Notes: a model not told the origin generated them from the letters alone. Positions 26,981 through 35,267 are shown, numbered from the stretch's first letter. The stretch is 64,000 bases of DNA from Laceyella sediminis (GCF_003003125.1 NZ_PVTZ01000015.1:19772-83771), one strand, 5' to 3'. Program-made: numbers and translations.

Positions 26981-27898
26981 CTAATCGATTTCCTCTTCCT
27001 CTGAAAAAGCGAACAAGCCGTCTTCATCTGCTTCCGAGCCGTCCGCAATGGCGTCTTCAAACAAATCCTCCAGCAGTTCGGTTGCAAGCCAACCCGCCGC
27101 AAAGCCGCCAATCGCTCCCGTAGACCGGGACCACTTTTGGTGGTAGTTGTGGTAAAACGTTTTTTTGTCATGCGCAAATGATAAAGGGGAGGAAATCATT
27201 TCGGCGATGATTTGCTTCAGCTGATCAGTCAGCTCTGAACCTTGTTCCAATAGACTATTGTCCAGGTAGATTTCCCGTTTTACCTCTTTTTTGCCCATAA
27301 ATGAAGGGATGTCTACTTCAATCAATATATGGATGCCCTCATCCTCTATTTTGGCGACGAACTCAAGCTCTTTGATGTCGCCGCAAAATAGGGAGGTGGG
27401 TGTAAACTCGAACTCCTGCAAATGCCCGTCGAAGGAGCGCGAGCTGTACTTTTCGGTGAACCCGAGCTCAGACAGGGCGGCAAACACCCGCTTCAATCGC
27501 GGAGGAGCTTGAATGATGACGGGATCATGGTCTTTATGGTCAATCGCTTCAGCGATGTCCAAATGGGTGATAAAGGTGTAAGAGATGGCGTGGCCCGACA
27601 GCAAGAGATTGGTGGGCAAGGAATAAGTGAAAGGCAACACTTTTCGTTCCCCAGGTTGGATGGTGAACGCCACGTGAAAGGGAAAACGTTCAATCAGATG
27701 GGTGAAAATTTGTTCTTTGCCATGGAGTTGAACCACAAAATCAATATCGATTTTGTTGATTTCCTGAGCAACAGCTCCACCAAGAATCATTAATTCTCCG
27801 TGGATTGTTTCACCTGAAGCATATTCTTCTTTATCGAGAATAAGATCAACTTTGGCTCCGCCTTTGCCGAGTTTGGCCATAAATTTTTTGAATACCAT
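26981..27898 (-). CDS. spo0M: Sporulation-control protein Spo0M
   Basis: A 305-residue arrestin-fold protein. The N-terminus MVFKKFMAKLGKGGAKVDLIL and the GETIHGELMILGG strand are diagnostic for Spo0M/SpoOM. The acidic C-terminal tail (SEADEDG...SEEEEID) follows a Gly/Ala segment that may form a hydrophobic helix. In B. subtilis Spo0M affects sporulation through the phosphorelay. GGAGACAGCACCC precedes the ATG. Confidence 0.92.
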   Translation of the reverse strand: MVFKKFMAKLGKGGAKVDLILDKEEYASGETIHGELMILGGAVAQEINKIDIDFVVQLHGKEQIFTHLIERFPFHVAFTIQPGERKVLPFTYSLPTNLLLSGHAISYTFITHLDIAEAIDHKDHDPVIIQAPPRLKRVFAALSELGFTEKYSSRSFDGHLQEFEFTPTSLFCGDIKELEFVAKIEDEGIHILIEVDIPSFMGKKEVKREIYLDNSLLEQGSELTDQLKQIIAEMISSPLSFAHDKKTFYHNYHQKWSRSTGAIGGFAAGWLATELLEDLFEDAIADGSEADEDGLFAFSEEEEID

Positions 27899-28166
27899 GG
27901 GTGCTGTCTCCTTTTTTTAAATAAATATACCTGATTATTCCGCTATTAAAACCGATTGCTTGATTGAAGGGCCGCATGACGCGCCACGGGCGCTTGATAT
28001 TGCAACGGTTGGGTGCTCTTGCACAAGCGCTGGGATGGTTTGGCAAAGCATTTGCCTTACGTCACGACGGAATGATGCTGAATCTTATGAATTTGCCGAT
28101 GGTTGATCTTTGATGAGAGGGATGGCCAGGCATCATCATCTGATTCGGATCAAGGAGGGACGCAGG

Positions 28167-28469
28167 ATGGGAAGCTTCATGCAAGAGAGGCAGGAGAGAT
28201 TGAGAGAAGAAGTACAAAGCCGGAAGTTGATGCGAGTTGCACCGGTAGGTCGGGAGAAAAGCGATGTCGAATGGTCATTAAAACAGCTAGGGATGGATTG
28301 TATGTGGGAGAAATCGGAAACCAGAGCGCACACGGTTTCCGTGTATGGAGAATTGGCCCGCCAGACGGGTCGGATGGTTGTGATTTATGACAAGCACAAC
28401 CGGGTGAGCGAGTGTCATGCATTTCACCCCTGCCATGTGGATGAGATCGAATGGGTAAAAAGATCGTAG
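28167..28469 (+). CDS. Unknown 100-residue protein
   Basis: AAGGAGGGA before the ATG at 28167 sets the start; the longer frame from 28110 lacks a comparable site. The N-terminal third is a charged helix (ERQERLREEVQSRK), followed by a mixed region with several His and Cys residues. No family recognised. A good terminator follows at 28474. Confidence 0.5.
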   Translation: MGSFMQERQERLREEVQSRKLMRVAPVGREKSDVEWSLKQLGMDCMWEKSETRAHTVSVYGELARQTGRMVVIYDKHNRVSECHAFHPCHVDEIEWVKRS

Positions 28470-28473
28470 CGTT

Positions 28474-28497
28474 CCGCCCTTTGTGGGCGGTTTTTTT
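28474..28497 (+). terminator. Rho-independent terminator
   Basis: CCGCCC pairs with GGGCGG around TTTGT, then seven T. Confidence 0.9.
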
Positions 28498-28588
28498 CAT
28501 GGCCGGGTAAAGGGTGTCGACGTGTTCTGGTTTCGACATGCGAACATCTGTTAGAATGAAGATAAGAAGCGCTTATGGAGGGATGAGA

Positions 28589-29113
28589 ATGGACCAAGGG
28601 CGCAAAGCGTTGCGGCAATTGTTTACGGAAGTAGGATTGCCGCCGGAATGGTTGGAACGTGAATTGGCTCATGCCCGCATCAAAGAAGTGCAGGTGGATC
28701 AGGCCAAGCGGACGTGGCACGTGCACCTCCACGCGGGGGAACCGCTTGAACCGGAGATATGGCAAACATTGCAACAGCGTGTGAGACAGCACTTTGAACC
28801 GGAAGTGAAGGTCTCTTTTTTTTTTCAATATGACCGTTTAAACCATGAGGTCGTCTTGGCCAAATACCGGTTTTGGATTCAAAAATGGATCGAACAAGCG
28901 CACACGCCTGCCGCGGCGACTTGGTTTGGACAAGCTGAGTGGCGAGTGGAGCGACAACAGATCGAGGTGGTGTTTGCCAATCCGGCCGTATGGCAGATGG
29001 CACGGGAGCGCGAGTTGGATTCGCTCATCGCCAAGTACTATCGCCGCATCACCGGTCAAGAAGTGCCGGTGCGCCTGACTTTCCGAGGGGAACGCGGAAC
29101 CGACCACCCGTGA
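28589..29113 (+). CDS. Free-standing PolC N-terminal domain
   Basis: This 174-residue protein aligns along its whole length with the first ~170 residues of Gram-positive DNA polymerase III PolC. IKEVQVDQAKRTWHVHLH corresponds to the IKKLTIHKASKSWHFHF region, and the final ELDSLIAKYYRRITGQ to the KNKYSSMIQAEYRQFG region. OB, exonuclease and polymerase parts are absent, and a stop follows. GGAGGGATGAGA precedes the ATG. It is either the remnant of a polC duplication or a functional stand-alone domain. In PolC this part contacts replisome partners. Confidence 0.72.
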   Translation: MDQGRKALRQLFTEVGLPPEWLERELAHARIKEVQVDQAKRTWHVHLHAGEPLEPEIWQTLQQRVRQHFEPEVKVSFFFQYDRLNHEVVLAKYRFWIQKWIEQAHTPAAATWFGQAEWRVERQQIEVVFANPAVWQMARERELDSLIAKYYRRITGQEVPVRLTFRGERGTDHP

Positions 29114-29223
29114 CAAGCTTACCAGGTAGCGTCGTGTTTCAGCTTCTTGAGGGCAGCAGATTCACAGAAAAGATGTGTCACGACCATGTGTTTTTGGGAA
29201 TAGAGTTAGGGGGAGGATCTACA

Positions 29224-29379
29224 TTGAAATATAGAAGGGATCACCGGCATATTCGACCGCCCGTGCATTCTCCCTGGCAACGTGGCTTACACCAAAGGAT
29301 AAGTGGTCAGATCATTCGGCCTCATTTGTCATGTGGCTTTTTCAAACTTCATCATGGTTCAGGTGACGACCCGATGTGA
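29224..29379 (+). CDS. Doubtful 51-residue basic ORF
   Basis: A TTG start 7 bases after GGGGGAGG opens a 51-residue, Arg/His/Pro-rich frame. The ribosome site is strong but the peptide matches nothing. It lies in a 620-base gap that otherwise holds no recognised gene. Confidence 0.3.
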   Translation: MKYRRDHRHIRPPVHSPWQRGLHQRISGQIIRPHLSCGFFKLHHGSGDDPM

Positions 29380-29734
29380 GACAAGCCTATGCACGGATCA
29401 AGTGAGTCGGAGGCTTACTTTTTCTGAAACGACATGGACCGTCAAAGGGACAAGACCCCCAAGTGCAGGAATGAGGTGTACCTGCCAATCAAAGAGGGCA
29501 AGCGGGTGTCTTTATCGACACTGGAGATGATAGCCCTTCCGATCATTCTGCGGTTGGGAGATTAACTTTTGTTGGTGTCAGCCGTTGAGATGAAAGAGAC
29601 TGGGGACATTGTCTTCACCTGGTTGGAAGTTGGTGGTCCTGCCGCATAGAAATCAGGCCCTGTTTCTGGGAGCCTGTCCGTCGCCGTCAGCAAACGGATG
29701 CATATCCTATTAATAGGTTAATAGAAAAGGGAGG
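29380..29734. other. Intergenic region, possibly decayed coding DNA
   Basis: Short open fragments (for example around 29432-29563 on the plus strand) have coding-like composition but no ribosome site and no family match. No continuation of polC was found. Nothing else supported. Confidence 0.35.
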
Positions 29735-29740
29735 ATGCAT

Positions 29741-30493
29741 TTGAAAAAGGTCGGGGTTCAATGGGATGGGGCTTATCAGCTTCTCCTTCATGACGAGATC
29801 ATGGAAGACCATTTGCCGGAGACCTGGTTGTTGAATGCGGAGAGTTTTCATTGGATGTGGGGGCGGTATCCGGAATTGGTGCTGAAACCGACAGGCAGAA
29901 TAGAAGGCGGAAGAGAGATCCGCTTGCGGAGGCTCGACTGCCAATGGGCTGAATGGCGCATGGACATGAAATCCGTTCGCATCCCGACGGAAGAATTGTT
30001 TCCACGGTTGCAACGGTTGATGCATAAATCTAGAGCTCCCTATTTGTTACAACAGGCCATCCCCCGGGCGGAAGTGCGCGGACAACCCTTTGAGGTACGG
30101 GTGCTGACGCACCGCATAGAACCAAAACAGGTGGAATGGCAAGTGCTGGGGATGATCGTGGTGATGGCGGAAGAAGCAACAGAGCGCAAGAAGCTCAAGG
30201 AAGACCGCTTCAGCCTTCAAACGGCGCTTGAAGAGTCCAACATCCGTTCTCCCGATGTGCAGCGTTTGACGGACACGATGACTCGGTTGGCCATTCGCGC
30301 GGCAGAAAGATTGTCGCCGTCGTTTCCGCGACAACGCATGCTGGGGTTTGATTTTGCGGTGGATTTCCAAGGCTGGGTGTGGTTGCTAGAGGCTTTTCCC
30401 AAACCCTCCCTTGCTCTGTTTTTGGAGCAGTTGCGAAAAAAAGATATGACTCAGTATCGAGAAGCGGCAAAAAAAGTGCGGAAGCATGGATGA
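29741..30493 (+). CDS. YheC/YheD-like protein, short form
   Basis: A 250-residue relative of the endospore coat-associated YheC/YheD proteins, which have an ATP-grasp-like fold. Shared segments are PELVLKPTGRIEGG, YLLQQAIPRAEVRGQPFEVRVL and GFDFAVDFQGWVWLLEAFPKPSLALF, the last matching the LGIDIG...WLIEVNSKPS segment of the 54038-59257 copies. In this copy the metal-binding Asn region reads EAFPKPS, so catalysis is doubtful. GGGAGG abuts the ATG at 29735, so the TTG at 29741 is the better start. Confidence 0.75.
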   Translation: MKKVGVQWDGAYQLLLHDEIMEDHLPETWLLNAESFHWMWGRYPELVLKPTGRIEGGREIRLRRLDCQWAEWRMDMKSVRIPTEELFPRLQRLMHKSRAPYLLQQAIPRAEVRGQPFEVRVLTHRIEPKQVEWQVLGMIVVMAEEATERKKLKEDRFSLQTALEESNIRSPDVQRLTDTMTRLAIRAAERLSPSFPRQRMLGFDFAVDFQGWVWLLEAFPKPSLALFLEQLRKKDMTQYREAAKKVRKHG

Positions 30494-30515
30494 GGCGGAA
30501 TTTTCCGCCTCTTGT
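30492..30515 (+). terminator. Terminator of the 29741 gene
   Basis: GAGGCGGAA pairs with TTCCGCCTC, followed by TTGTTT. Confidence 0.75.
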
Positions 30516-30640
30516 TTCGTTGTGTAAGCATCAGAAGTTGTTTTTCCATTTTATGGTTGTCAACCGGAAAGCGGTTTGGTAGAATTTAGAAATCAGTACT
30601 GAGACAGCAAGGTATGATGGGAAATCGGAGGAGGATGCAA

Positions 30641-31228
30641 ATGGAACGGATATGTGTGTATGCAGGTTCTAATCCCGGCAACAAACCGCTTTACCGCGAA
30701 GCGGCTCGGGAATTGGGAAAATGCTTGGCGATGCGAGGAATCGAGTTGGTCTATGGGGGTTCGCGCTTAGGTTTGATGGGGGCAGTGGCCGAAACCGCAT
30801 TGGCAGGGGGTGGCCGAGTGATCGGCGTGATGCCGACGGCCTTGTTCCGTGGTGAAATGGTTCACCAATCACTCACCCAATTGATCGAAGTGGCGGATAT
30901 GCATGAACGAAAAGCGAAGATGATGGAGCTGTCTGATGGCTTTATCGCTTTGCCTGGCGGCTACGGCACACTGGAAGAAGTGTTTGAGGTGTTGAGCTGG
31001 GGACAACTCGGCATTCACAAGAAGCCGATTGGTTTGCTAAATATTGACGGCTATTATGAACCGGTGTTGGACATGATCCAAAAGGCGGTCAGTGAGGGCT
31101 TTTTTCCGAAAGACCATGGGCAAATCGTGATTTGCGAGAGTGCCCCCGCTCGGTTGTTGGCGCTGATGGAGCAATATCAGCCACCAGCGTTGCAGACGAA
31201 ATGGACGGAGTTGGCTGAGCGGAAATAA
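30641..31228 (+). CDS. LOG family protein (TIGR00730)
   Basis: A 195-residue Rossmann-fold protein with the LOG motifs GGSRLGLMG (near residue 43) and PGGYGTLEE (near 105). Many members hydrolyse cytokinin riboside 5'-monophosphates or related nucleotides (phosphoribohydrolase activity). In bacilli the physiological role is unclear. GGAGGAGG stands before the ATG at 30641; upstream ATGs are too close. A GTACCCACC/GGTGGGTGC hairpin follows at about 31237-31276. Confidence 0.9.
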   Translation: MERICVYAGSNPGNKPLYREAARELGKCLAMRGIELVYGGSRLGLMGAVAETALAGGGRVIGVMPTALFRGEMVHQSLTQLIEVADMHERKAKMMELSDGFIALPGGYGTLEEVFEVLSWGQLGIHKKPIGLLNIDGYYEPVLDMIQKAVSEGFFPKDHGQIVICESAPARLLALMEQYQPPALQTKWTELAERK

Positions 31229-31351
31229 CCTTCAGCAGTACCCACCAACCTGCTGGGGCTTTGCCAGGTGGGTGCTCTGCATGATGCTTTCAAAAAGATT
31301 GTGAGGATGTATTCATTTTCTATGGTCGGTAATGTTATACTATAAATGTAT

Positions 31352-31380
31352 AAAAAGCAGTCATAGAGACATGACTGCTT
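31352..31380 (-). terminator. Terminator of the HTH-TPR regulator/12-mer unit
   Basis: AAGCAGTCAT pairs with ATGACTGCTT and ends in TTTTT on the minus strand. It lies 17 bases beyond the stop of the 12-codon ORF. Confidence 0.9.
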
Positions 31381-31396
31381 CTTTATGAAATGCTTT

Positions 31397-31435
31397 TTAT
31401 GCTTGAGGTGGTTCGCCGTGGCCGCGAAGCTTCAT
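31397..31435 (-). CDS. Candidate 12-residue communication peptide MKLRGHGEPPQA
   Basis: The ATG (31435) overlaps the TGA of the HTH-TPR regulator in an ATGA junction. A full GGAGG lies 9 bases upstream, inside the end of the regulator gene. The ORF stops after 12 codons and a terminator follows at once. In Rap-Phr and other RRNPP systems the peptide gene overlaps the regulator's 3' end in just this way. Unlike Phr or PapR it has no signal sequence; the frame is closed by a TAG upstream, with no other start. That makes it unusual, or else chance. Confidence 0.45.
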   Translation of the reverse strand: MKLRGHGEPPQA

Positions 31436-32757
31436 GTCGAATCCCCTCCTTTCACATAATGTTCCACATAATACTGAAATACCCTATTTTTGTATTTCTC
31501 GTAGTTTTCATGATCTTCCCCTTCGCAACATTGGGCCAGCTTTACCAGAACCTCGGGTTCATTGGTTTTCAGCGCGTGGCGTTCAACAAGATGAAGGGCT
31601 TGTTGAAAGCATTCCCGCGCTTTATTCGTTCGCTTCTGCGACATGTAGCAATCTCCCAGCGCAGTGAGTGCAGTGCAGTATTTCAATGCGTCGTTGGTCC
31701 GTTGCCCGAGCTGAACGGCCTTTTCCAAAGCTTGTTGTGCGAGGGTGATTTTTTTTGACTCTAAGTATAGCACACCCAATTTGGTATAGGTAGATACCAA
31801 GATATTTTTTTTTCTGACTTTTTTCTCTAATTTTAAAGCAGTCCGAAAACATATTTCCGCTTTGGAGGGTTCATTGGCGTTTTTGAAGCTTTCACCCAGA
31901 GCTGTCCATAATTCAAATGACCGATCCACGTTTTGGTCCAAACGCGCCATGCGGATCGCTTTGGTGGCATATTCGACGGCTTTTTCATACAATTGTTGCT
32001 TGATGAGAAGCTGGGCATGCACTTCGTACATAATCAGCCGGATTTCCATGCTGTCGATCTTGCCGATGTCCGCCCACATCTCTTCCAAGGTGCGCATGGC
32101 TTCTTCATTGCGGTTTAGCTTTTCCAAATAAATGGCCTTGGACATCTTTAGGATGTATATAATATAATCGCGGTCGCTGTCTGGGTCTGGATGGTAGGCT
32201 TCCAATCCTTTTTCAATGTATGCCAATGCTTGTTCCAAGTCGTTTTGATAGTAACAGCAACGGCCCAACTCGTTATAAGTGGAAGCTTTCAGGTTGGACG
32301 TTTCCAATTCAGGATGTTGGTTGATGATGCTGAGCGCTTTCAGATATTGGGCTTGGGCTTTCTTCCAGTGTCCTTTGCGGTCATTGTATTTGCCTTTCAA
32401 AAACAATTGCCAAGCCTGCAAAGGGTGGTCATTGTCGATTTCTAGCTTGCGAAGTTCTTCCAACCCTTCTTCTGGTCCCACCATGTCTATGTCATGTTCG
32501 ATGGCAAATAACTTAAACTTCAGTTGTTCCTCGCCATCGCGTACATTTTCATACGATTCGGAGAGATGTTCAGGATCGAGGGACAGTTTGTTGCAAATGC
32601 GGATAATGACATCCTCACTCACAATTTCCCCTTTCTCCACTTTTCTGATGGCATGCAGTTTTAAGCAGTCATCCACCAAATCACTTTGTCGCAACCCGAG
32701 TTCTTTGCGTTTTTTCTTGATCAGCCGCGCGGCGTTTTCGTGATCAAGCGGTAACAA
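31432..32757 (-). CDS. HTH-TPR regulator, RRNPP-like
   Basis: A 441-residue protein. Residues 5-60 form an Xre-type helix-turn-helix (AARLIKKKRKELGLRQSDLV, then AIRKVEKGEIVSEDVIIRICNKL). The rest is a row of about eight TPR repeats, for example ASTYNELGRCCYYQNDLEQALAYIEKGLE and CTALTALGDCYMSQKRTNKARECFQQAL. This is the build of RRNPP peptide-sensing regulators (PlcR, NprR, AimR). The start is a TTG after a perfect AGGAGGTGA. It is divergent from the gene at 33032. The ligand and targets are unknown. Confidence 0.85.
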   Translation of the reverse strand: MLPLDHENAARLIKKKRKELGLRQSDLVDDCLKLHAIRKVEKGEIVSEDVIIRICNKLSLDPEHLSESYENVRDGEEQLKFKLFAIEHDIDMVGPEEGLEELRKLEIDNDHPLQAWQLFLKGKYNDRKGHWKKAQAQYLKALSIINQHPELETSNLKASTYNELGRCCYYQNDLEQALAYIEKGLEAYHPDPDSDRDYIIYILKMSKAIYLEKLNRNEEAMRTLEEMWADIGKIDSMEIRLIMYEVHAQLLIKQQLYEKAVEYATKAIRMARLDQNVDRSFELWTALGESFKNANEPSKAEICFRTALKLEKKVRKKNILVSTYTKLGVLYLESKKITLAQQALEKAVQLGQRTNDALKYCTALTALGDCYMSQKRTNKARECFQQALHLVERHALKTNEPEVLVKLAQCCEGEDHENYEKYKNRVFQYYVEHYVKGGDST

Positions 32758-33031
32758 AAGCTTCACCTCCTGGTTTTTAAAAAAAATTATTTTGTTGATT
32801 AGGAGGAAAATCCCTTCCTTTTTATGCAAATGTGCAACTTGCCAATGCATATGTTTGTCTAATCTGAGGGATATTTATTTAATTAGGCAAATATCTTCAT
32901 AAACCCTGCCCTCATTTGTGATTTTTTATTAATTTGCAAATTGTCTTAGAGATTTATAAACTGGTATCAGTAACAGTTTATTAATATGTGTGAGAAAAAC
33001 AAAGAGAGAATATACCGGGAGGGTGTTTCAT

Positions 33032-33331
33032 ATGTTGAAGGTACAAGTAGAGGGTCAAATGGAAAAAGTCCAACCGTTTCTGTCGGATCTAAAACAGCGT
33101 TCACAGGTTGAATTACTGGAAAATCAGCCGATGGACAAGGAAAAAAGCCAGTGCGCGGATGTCAAGGTCACCTGCTATATTCATCATCATTCGCGGCGTT
33201 CCGTCAAAACCCTGCAACTTGAAACAGAAAACGGGCAAGTGATCCGTTTGCCGCTGATGGATTTGATCGAGGCAGAAGTGCAAGACGGTGTAAAAATCTT
33301 TGCTGGGCGTTCATTCGATATTTTTGGTTGA
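33032..33331 (+). CDS. Unknown protein, paralog of the product at 3822
   Basis: A 99-residue soluble protein. It matches the 3822 product in order and motifs: an N-terminal strand, QPFLSDLKQRSQVELLE (a DUF3970-like pattern), then a strand pair around ETENGQVIRLPLMDL, and the ending AGRSFDIFG. GGGAGGG precedes the ATG at 33032. It is transcribed divergently from the HTH-TPR regulator gene, so it is a possible target of that regulator (inference). Confidence 0.7.
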   Translation: MLKVQVEGQMEKVQPFLSDLKQRSQVELLENQPMDKEKSQCADVKVTCYIHHHSRRSVKTLQLETENGQVIRLPLMDLIEAEVQDGVKIFAGRSFDIFG

Positions 33332-33719
33332 TTTTTTAATAAGGCATTGATGTTTTATCATTTTGATTACTAGATTGCAAGGAACGCAAGAACGAACTCC
33401 ACAAGCCATTCATCCATTCATCTCTGAAACGTTTCCCCCTTTTACCACTGTTACTTCTATGATAGCGCGAAACGAAAAAATCCTTTGATATAAATCTTGG
33501 CAACGTATCCTCTAGCAGGTCCGACAAAAACCGATGGGTTACATAGAGAAGATAATAGAATAGAGCGAATTGATGAGGACCTTTTCATAGGTCTTTTTTT
33601 ATTTGATATAATGGAGGGGAGGGAGGTGCAGTCGCAAAAGTTGGCTGTGCTTTTTTGCGGTTTCATAACATCAAGGCGAAGAGGTGCGGCAATAGCGCGT
33701 GCGAAAGGATTGAGTCGCC
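33332..33719 (+). promoter_or_regulatory. Leader region of the AsnB-like gene
   Basis: No long gene lies here. A weak GACC...GGTC hairpin with seven T lies at about 33570-33601. An extended -10, TGATATAATG (TATAAT at 33607-33612), follows. A 32-codon ORF from a GTG at 33626 ends in a TGA that overlaps the ATG at 33720 (ATGGATGA), so it could couple translation; its ribosome-site spacing is poor. GGCGA (33675-33679) and TCGCC (33715-33719) can pair across the ribosome site. Confidence 0.4.
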
Positions 33720-35267
33720 ATGGATGACGGGCAAGTGGTGAAGGGAATCGTCGACCCGTATTTTTTCCGGAGCGAGGTGCAGTTTTTTGGTGAGGTTTGG
33801 AGCTGCCAGTCGCCGGAAATTCATTTATTTTTAAAATATTTAAACGAGGGGTGCAAGGCTGAAGCTTGGCGTGCATTGACGAATTTAGTGGAACGGGGAT
33901 ATGGATTTTTAAATAAAATGGATGGGCCGTTCATATTGGTTTACTTTAACCGCCATCAGAGAAAAGGGTTTTTCTATCGCAGTTTTTTGTGCAAATCCCC
34001 TTTATATTATCGACGGCGGGGGCGGCAATGGCTGTGGGGCATGGCGGTGCCCGATCTGCTTGAAGCAGGGCGTTCGGTGTTGGCGCAGGTGGATTCCGAC
34101 CGGGTGCTTGATTCTTATTTGCACGGGGGCTTGCCGGAAACGGCTTCTTTCTACCGTGACATTCACCGCCTTCCCGCCGGGGGATTGGCCGAGTATGAAA
34201 ATGAACGCATCCGGGTTCGTATGTTTGACGTTCCTTCTCCGCAACCGCATCTGATGAAATGGCGTAGCGAAGATCTGATGTCTTACTTGCACGATGCGAT
34301 GGTGAAACGGTTGCTCTGGCGTGAACCGGGGCGTCGGGAAGAGAAAATGGGCGTACTGCTTAGCGACGGCGAACAGGGGCCAGCTACCGTTTCCTTGTTG
34401 AAACCATTTTCCGGCCCGTTGGTAGCCTATATGATCAATGAACAGGACACACAGCTTGCTTTTGCGCAAGCTCAGCGTATTTCACAATTGGCGGAAGTGC
34501 CTTGCGTTATTTTGGAATGGGAGGCCACTGCCAAGGCTAATCTGCCAGCGACATGGCTTCCATCTTTTCGTCTCGCGGCGTCACATCTTCATTATTGGCG
34601 AGAGCAATGCGTGCATGATCGGGTGACACGGTTGTGTTATGATGCGGTTTTTGCCGCAAGTAGCGCGGAGGCGAGAAGGCCTGCGCTTTTTATTCACTGG
34701 GAACGGTGGCGAAACAACCAGCCGTGGTCGCAAGCATTGTTTCCCACTTTGACGCTGTTCAGCAAAAGAGCCAAAGAACAGTTGCTTGCGCGTGAGCTTG
34801 AGTTGCGTTCGCGCCATTCTCGCTTGTGGCCGATTCAAAGCTGGTTGAATGAGGAAGATGCTTTGTTTTACACCCCGTTTTGGCGGGAAGAAGGATTGCG
34901 CTTTTTGTATCCGGCTTTGAGTCGGGAATGGTTGGAAGTGGCTATCTCCGTTCCAAAAAAGCATGCTTTGTCCTTACAGTTGTTGAGCGGATGGATGGGC
35001 CTTTCCGCTAATCTTCCCGCGCCGTTCGCCGGCCCTCCGGCCACGGTTGGCCGCAGGGGATGGGTTCCGCCATATCTGCGTGTTTGGACGGGCAAACAAT
35101 GGTTGGAAGAGCATCCCCATTTGGTGGAGTGGCAATGGGTCGACCCGGATCAAGTCATGCGTCTGTGGACAGAGAGAGGGAATATGGCGACTTTATGGGA
35201 GGAAATGCGGTGGATGAAGCAGGTTGAACAGTGGTTGGGCGGACTGGAACGGCTTACTGTTTCTTAA
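33720..35267 (+). CDS. AsnB-like protein lacking the pyrophosphate loop
   Basis: A 515-residue asparagine-synthetase-like protein. The N-terminal part follows the glutaminase-like fold (GFLNKMDGPFILVYF, then FFYRSFLCKSPLYYRRRGRQWLWG, and FYRDIHRLPAGGLAEYEN), but there is no nucleophilic Cys2. In the synthetase part the ATP pyrophosphate loop SGGxDS is replaced by LSDGEQGPATV, so normal ATP activation is unlikely. It lies 112 bases before the terpene cyclase gene on the same strand. The role is unknown, perhaps non-catalytic. Its own ribosome site (AAAGGAT) is weak. Confidence 0.7.
   Translation: MDDGQVVKGIVDPYFFRSEVQFFGEVWSCQSPEIHLFLKYLNEGCKAEAWRALTNLVERGYGFLNKMDGPFILVYFNRHQRKGFFYRSFLCKSPLYYRRRGRQWLWGMAVPDLLEAGRSVLAQVDSDRVLDSYLHGGLPETASFYRDIHRLPAGGLAEYENERIRVRMFDVPSPQPHLMKWRSEDLMSYLHDAMVKRLLWREPGRREEKMGVLLSDGEQGPATVSLLKPFSGPLVAYMINEQDTQLAFAQAQRISQLAEVPCVILEWEATAKANLPATWLPSFRLAASHLHYWREQCVHDRVTRLCYDAVFAASSAEARRPALFIHWERWRNNQPWSQALFPTLTLFSKRAKEQLLARELELRSRHSRLWPIQSWLNEEDALFYTPFWREEGLRFLYPALSREWLEVAISVPKKHALSLQLLSGWMGLSANLPAPFAGPPATVGRRGWVPPYLRVWTGKQWLEEHPHLVEWQWVDPDQVMRLWTERGNMATLWEEMRWMKQVEQWLGGLERLTVS

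Noticed and set aside
27976..28113. 45-codon plus-strand ORF between spo0M and the 28167 gene
   Set aside because: Only a weak GAAGGG site precedes it and the peptide shows no recognisable feature, so it was not listed as a gene.
33660..33727. Lysine-riboswitch-like pieces (GAAGAGGTGCGG, GCGAAAGG, TCGCC) before the AsnB-like gene
   Set aside because: The remaining conserved arms are missing, the span is too short and the gene is not a lysine gene. A GGCGA/TCGCC pairing is all that can be supported.
33611..35267. Lasso-peptide cluster (small ORF plus AsnB-like cyclase)
   Set aside because: The short peptide has no acidic ring residue, no B-protein (transglutaminase-like) gene is nearby, and the AsnB-like protein lacks the ATP loop needed for a lasso cyclase.
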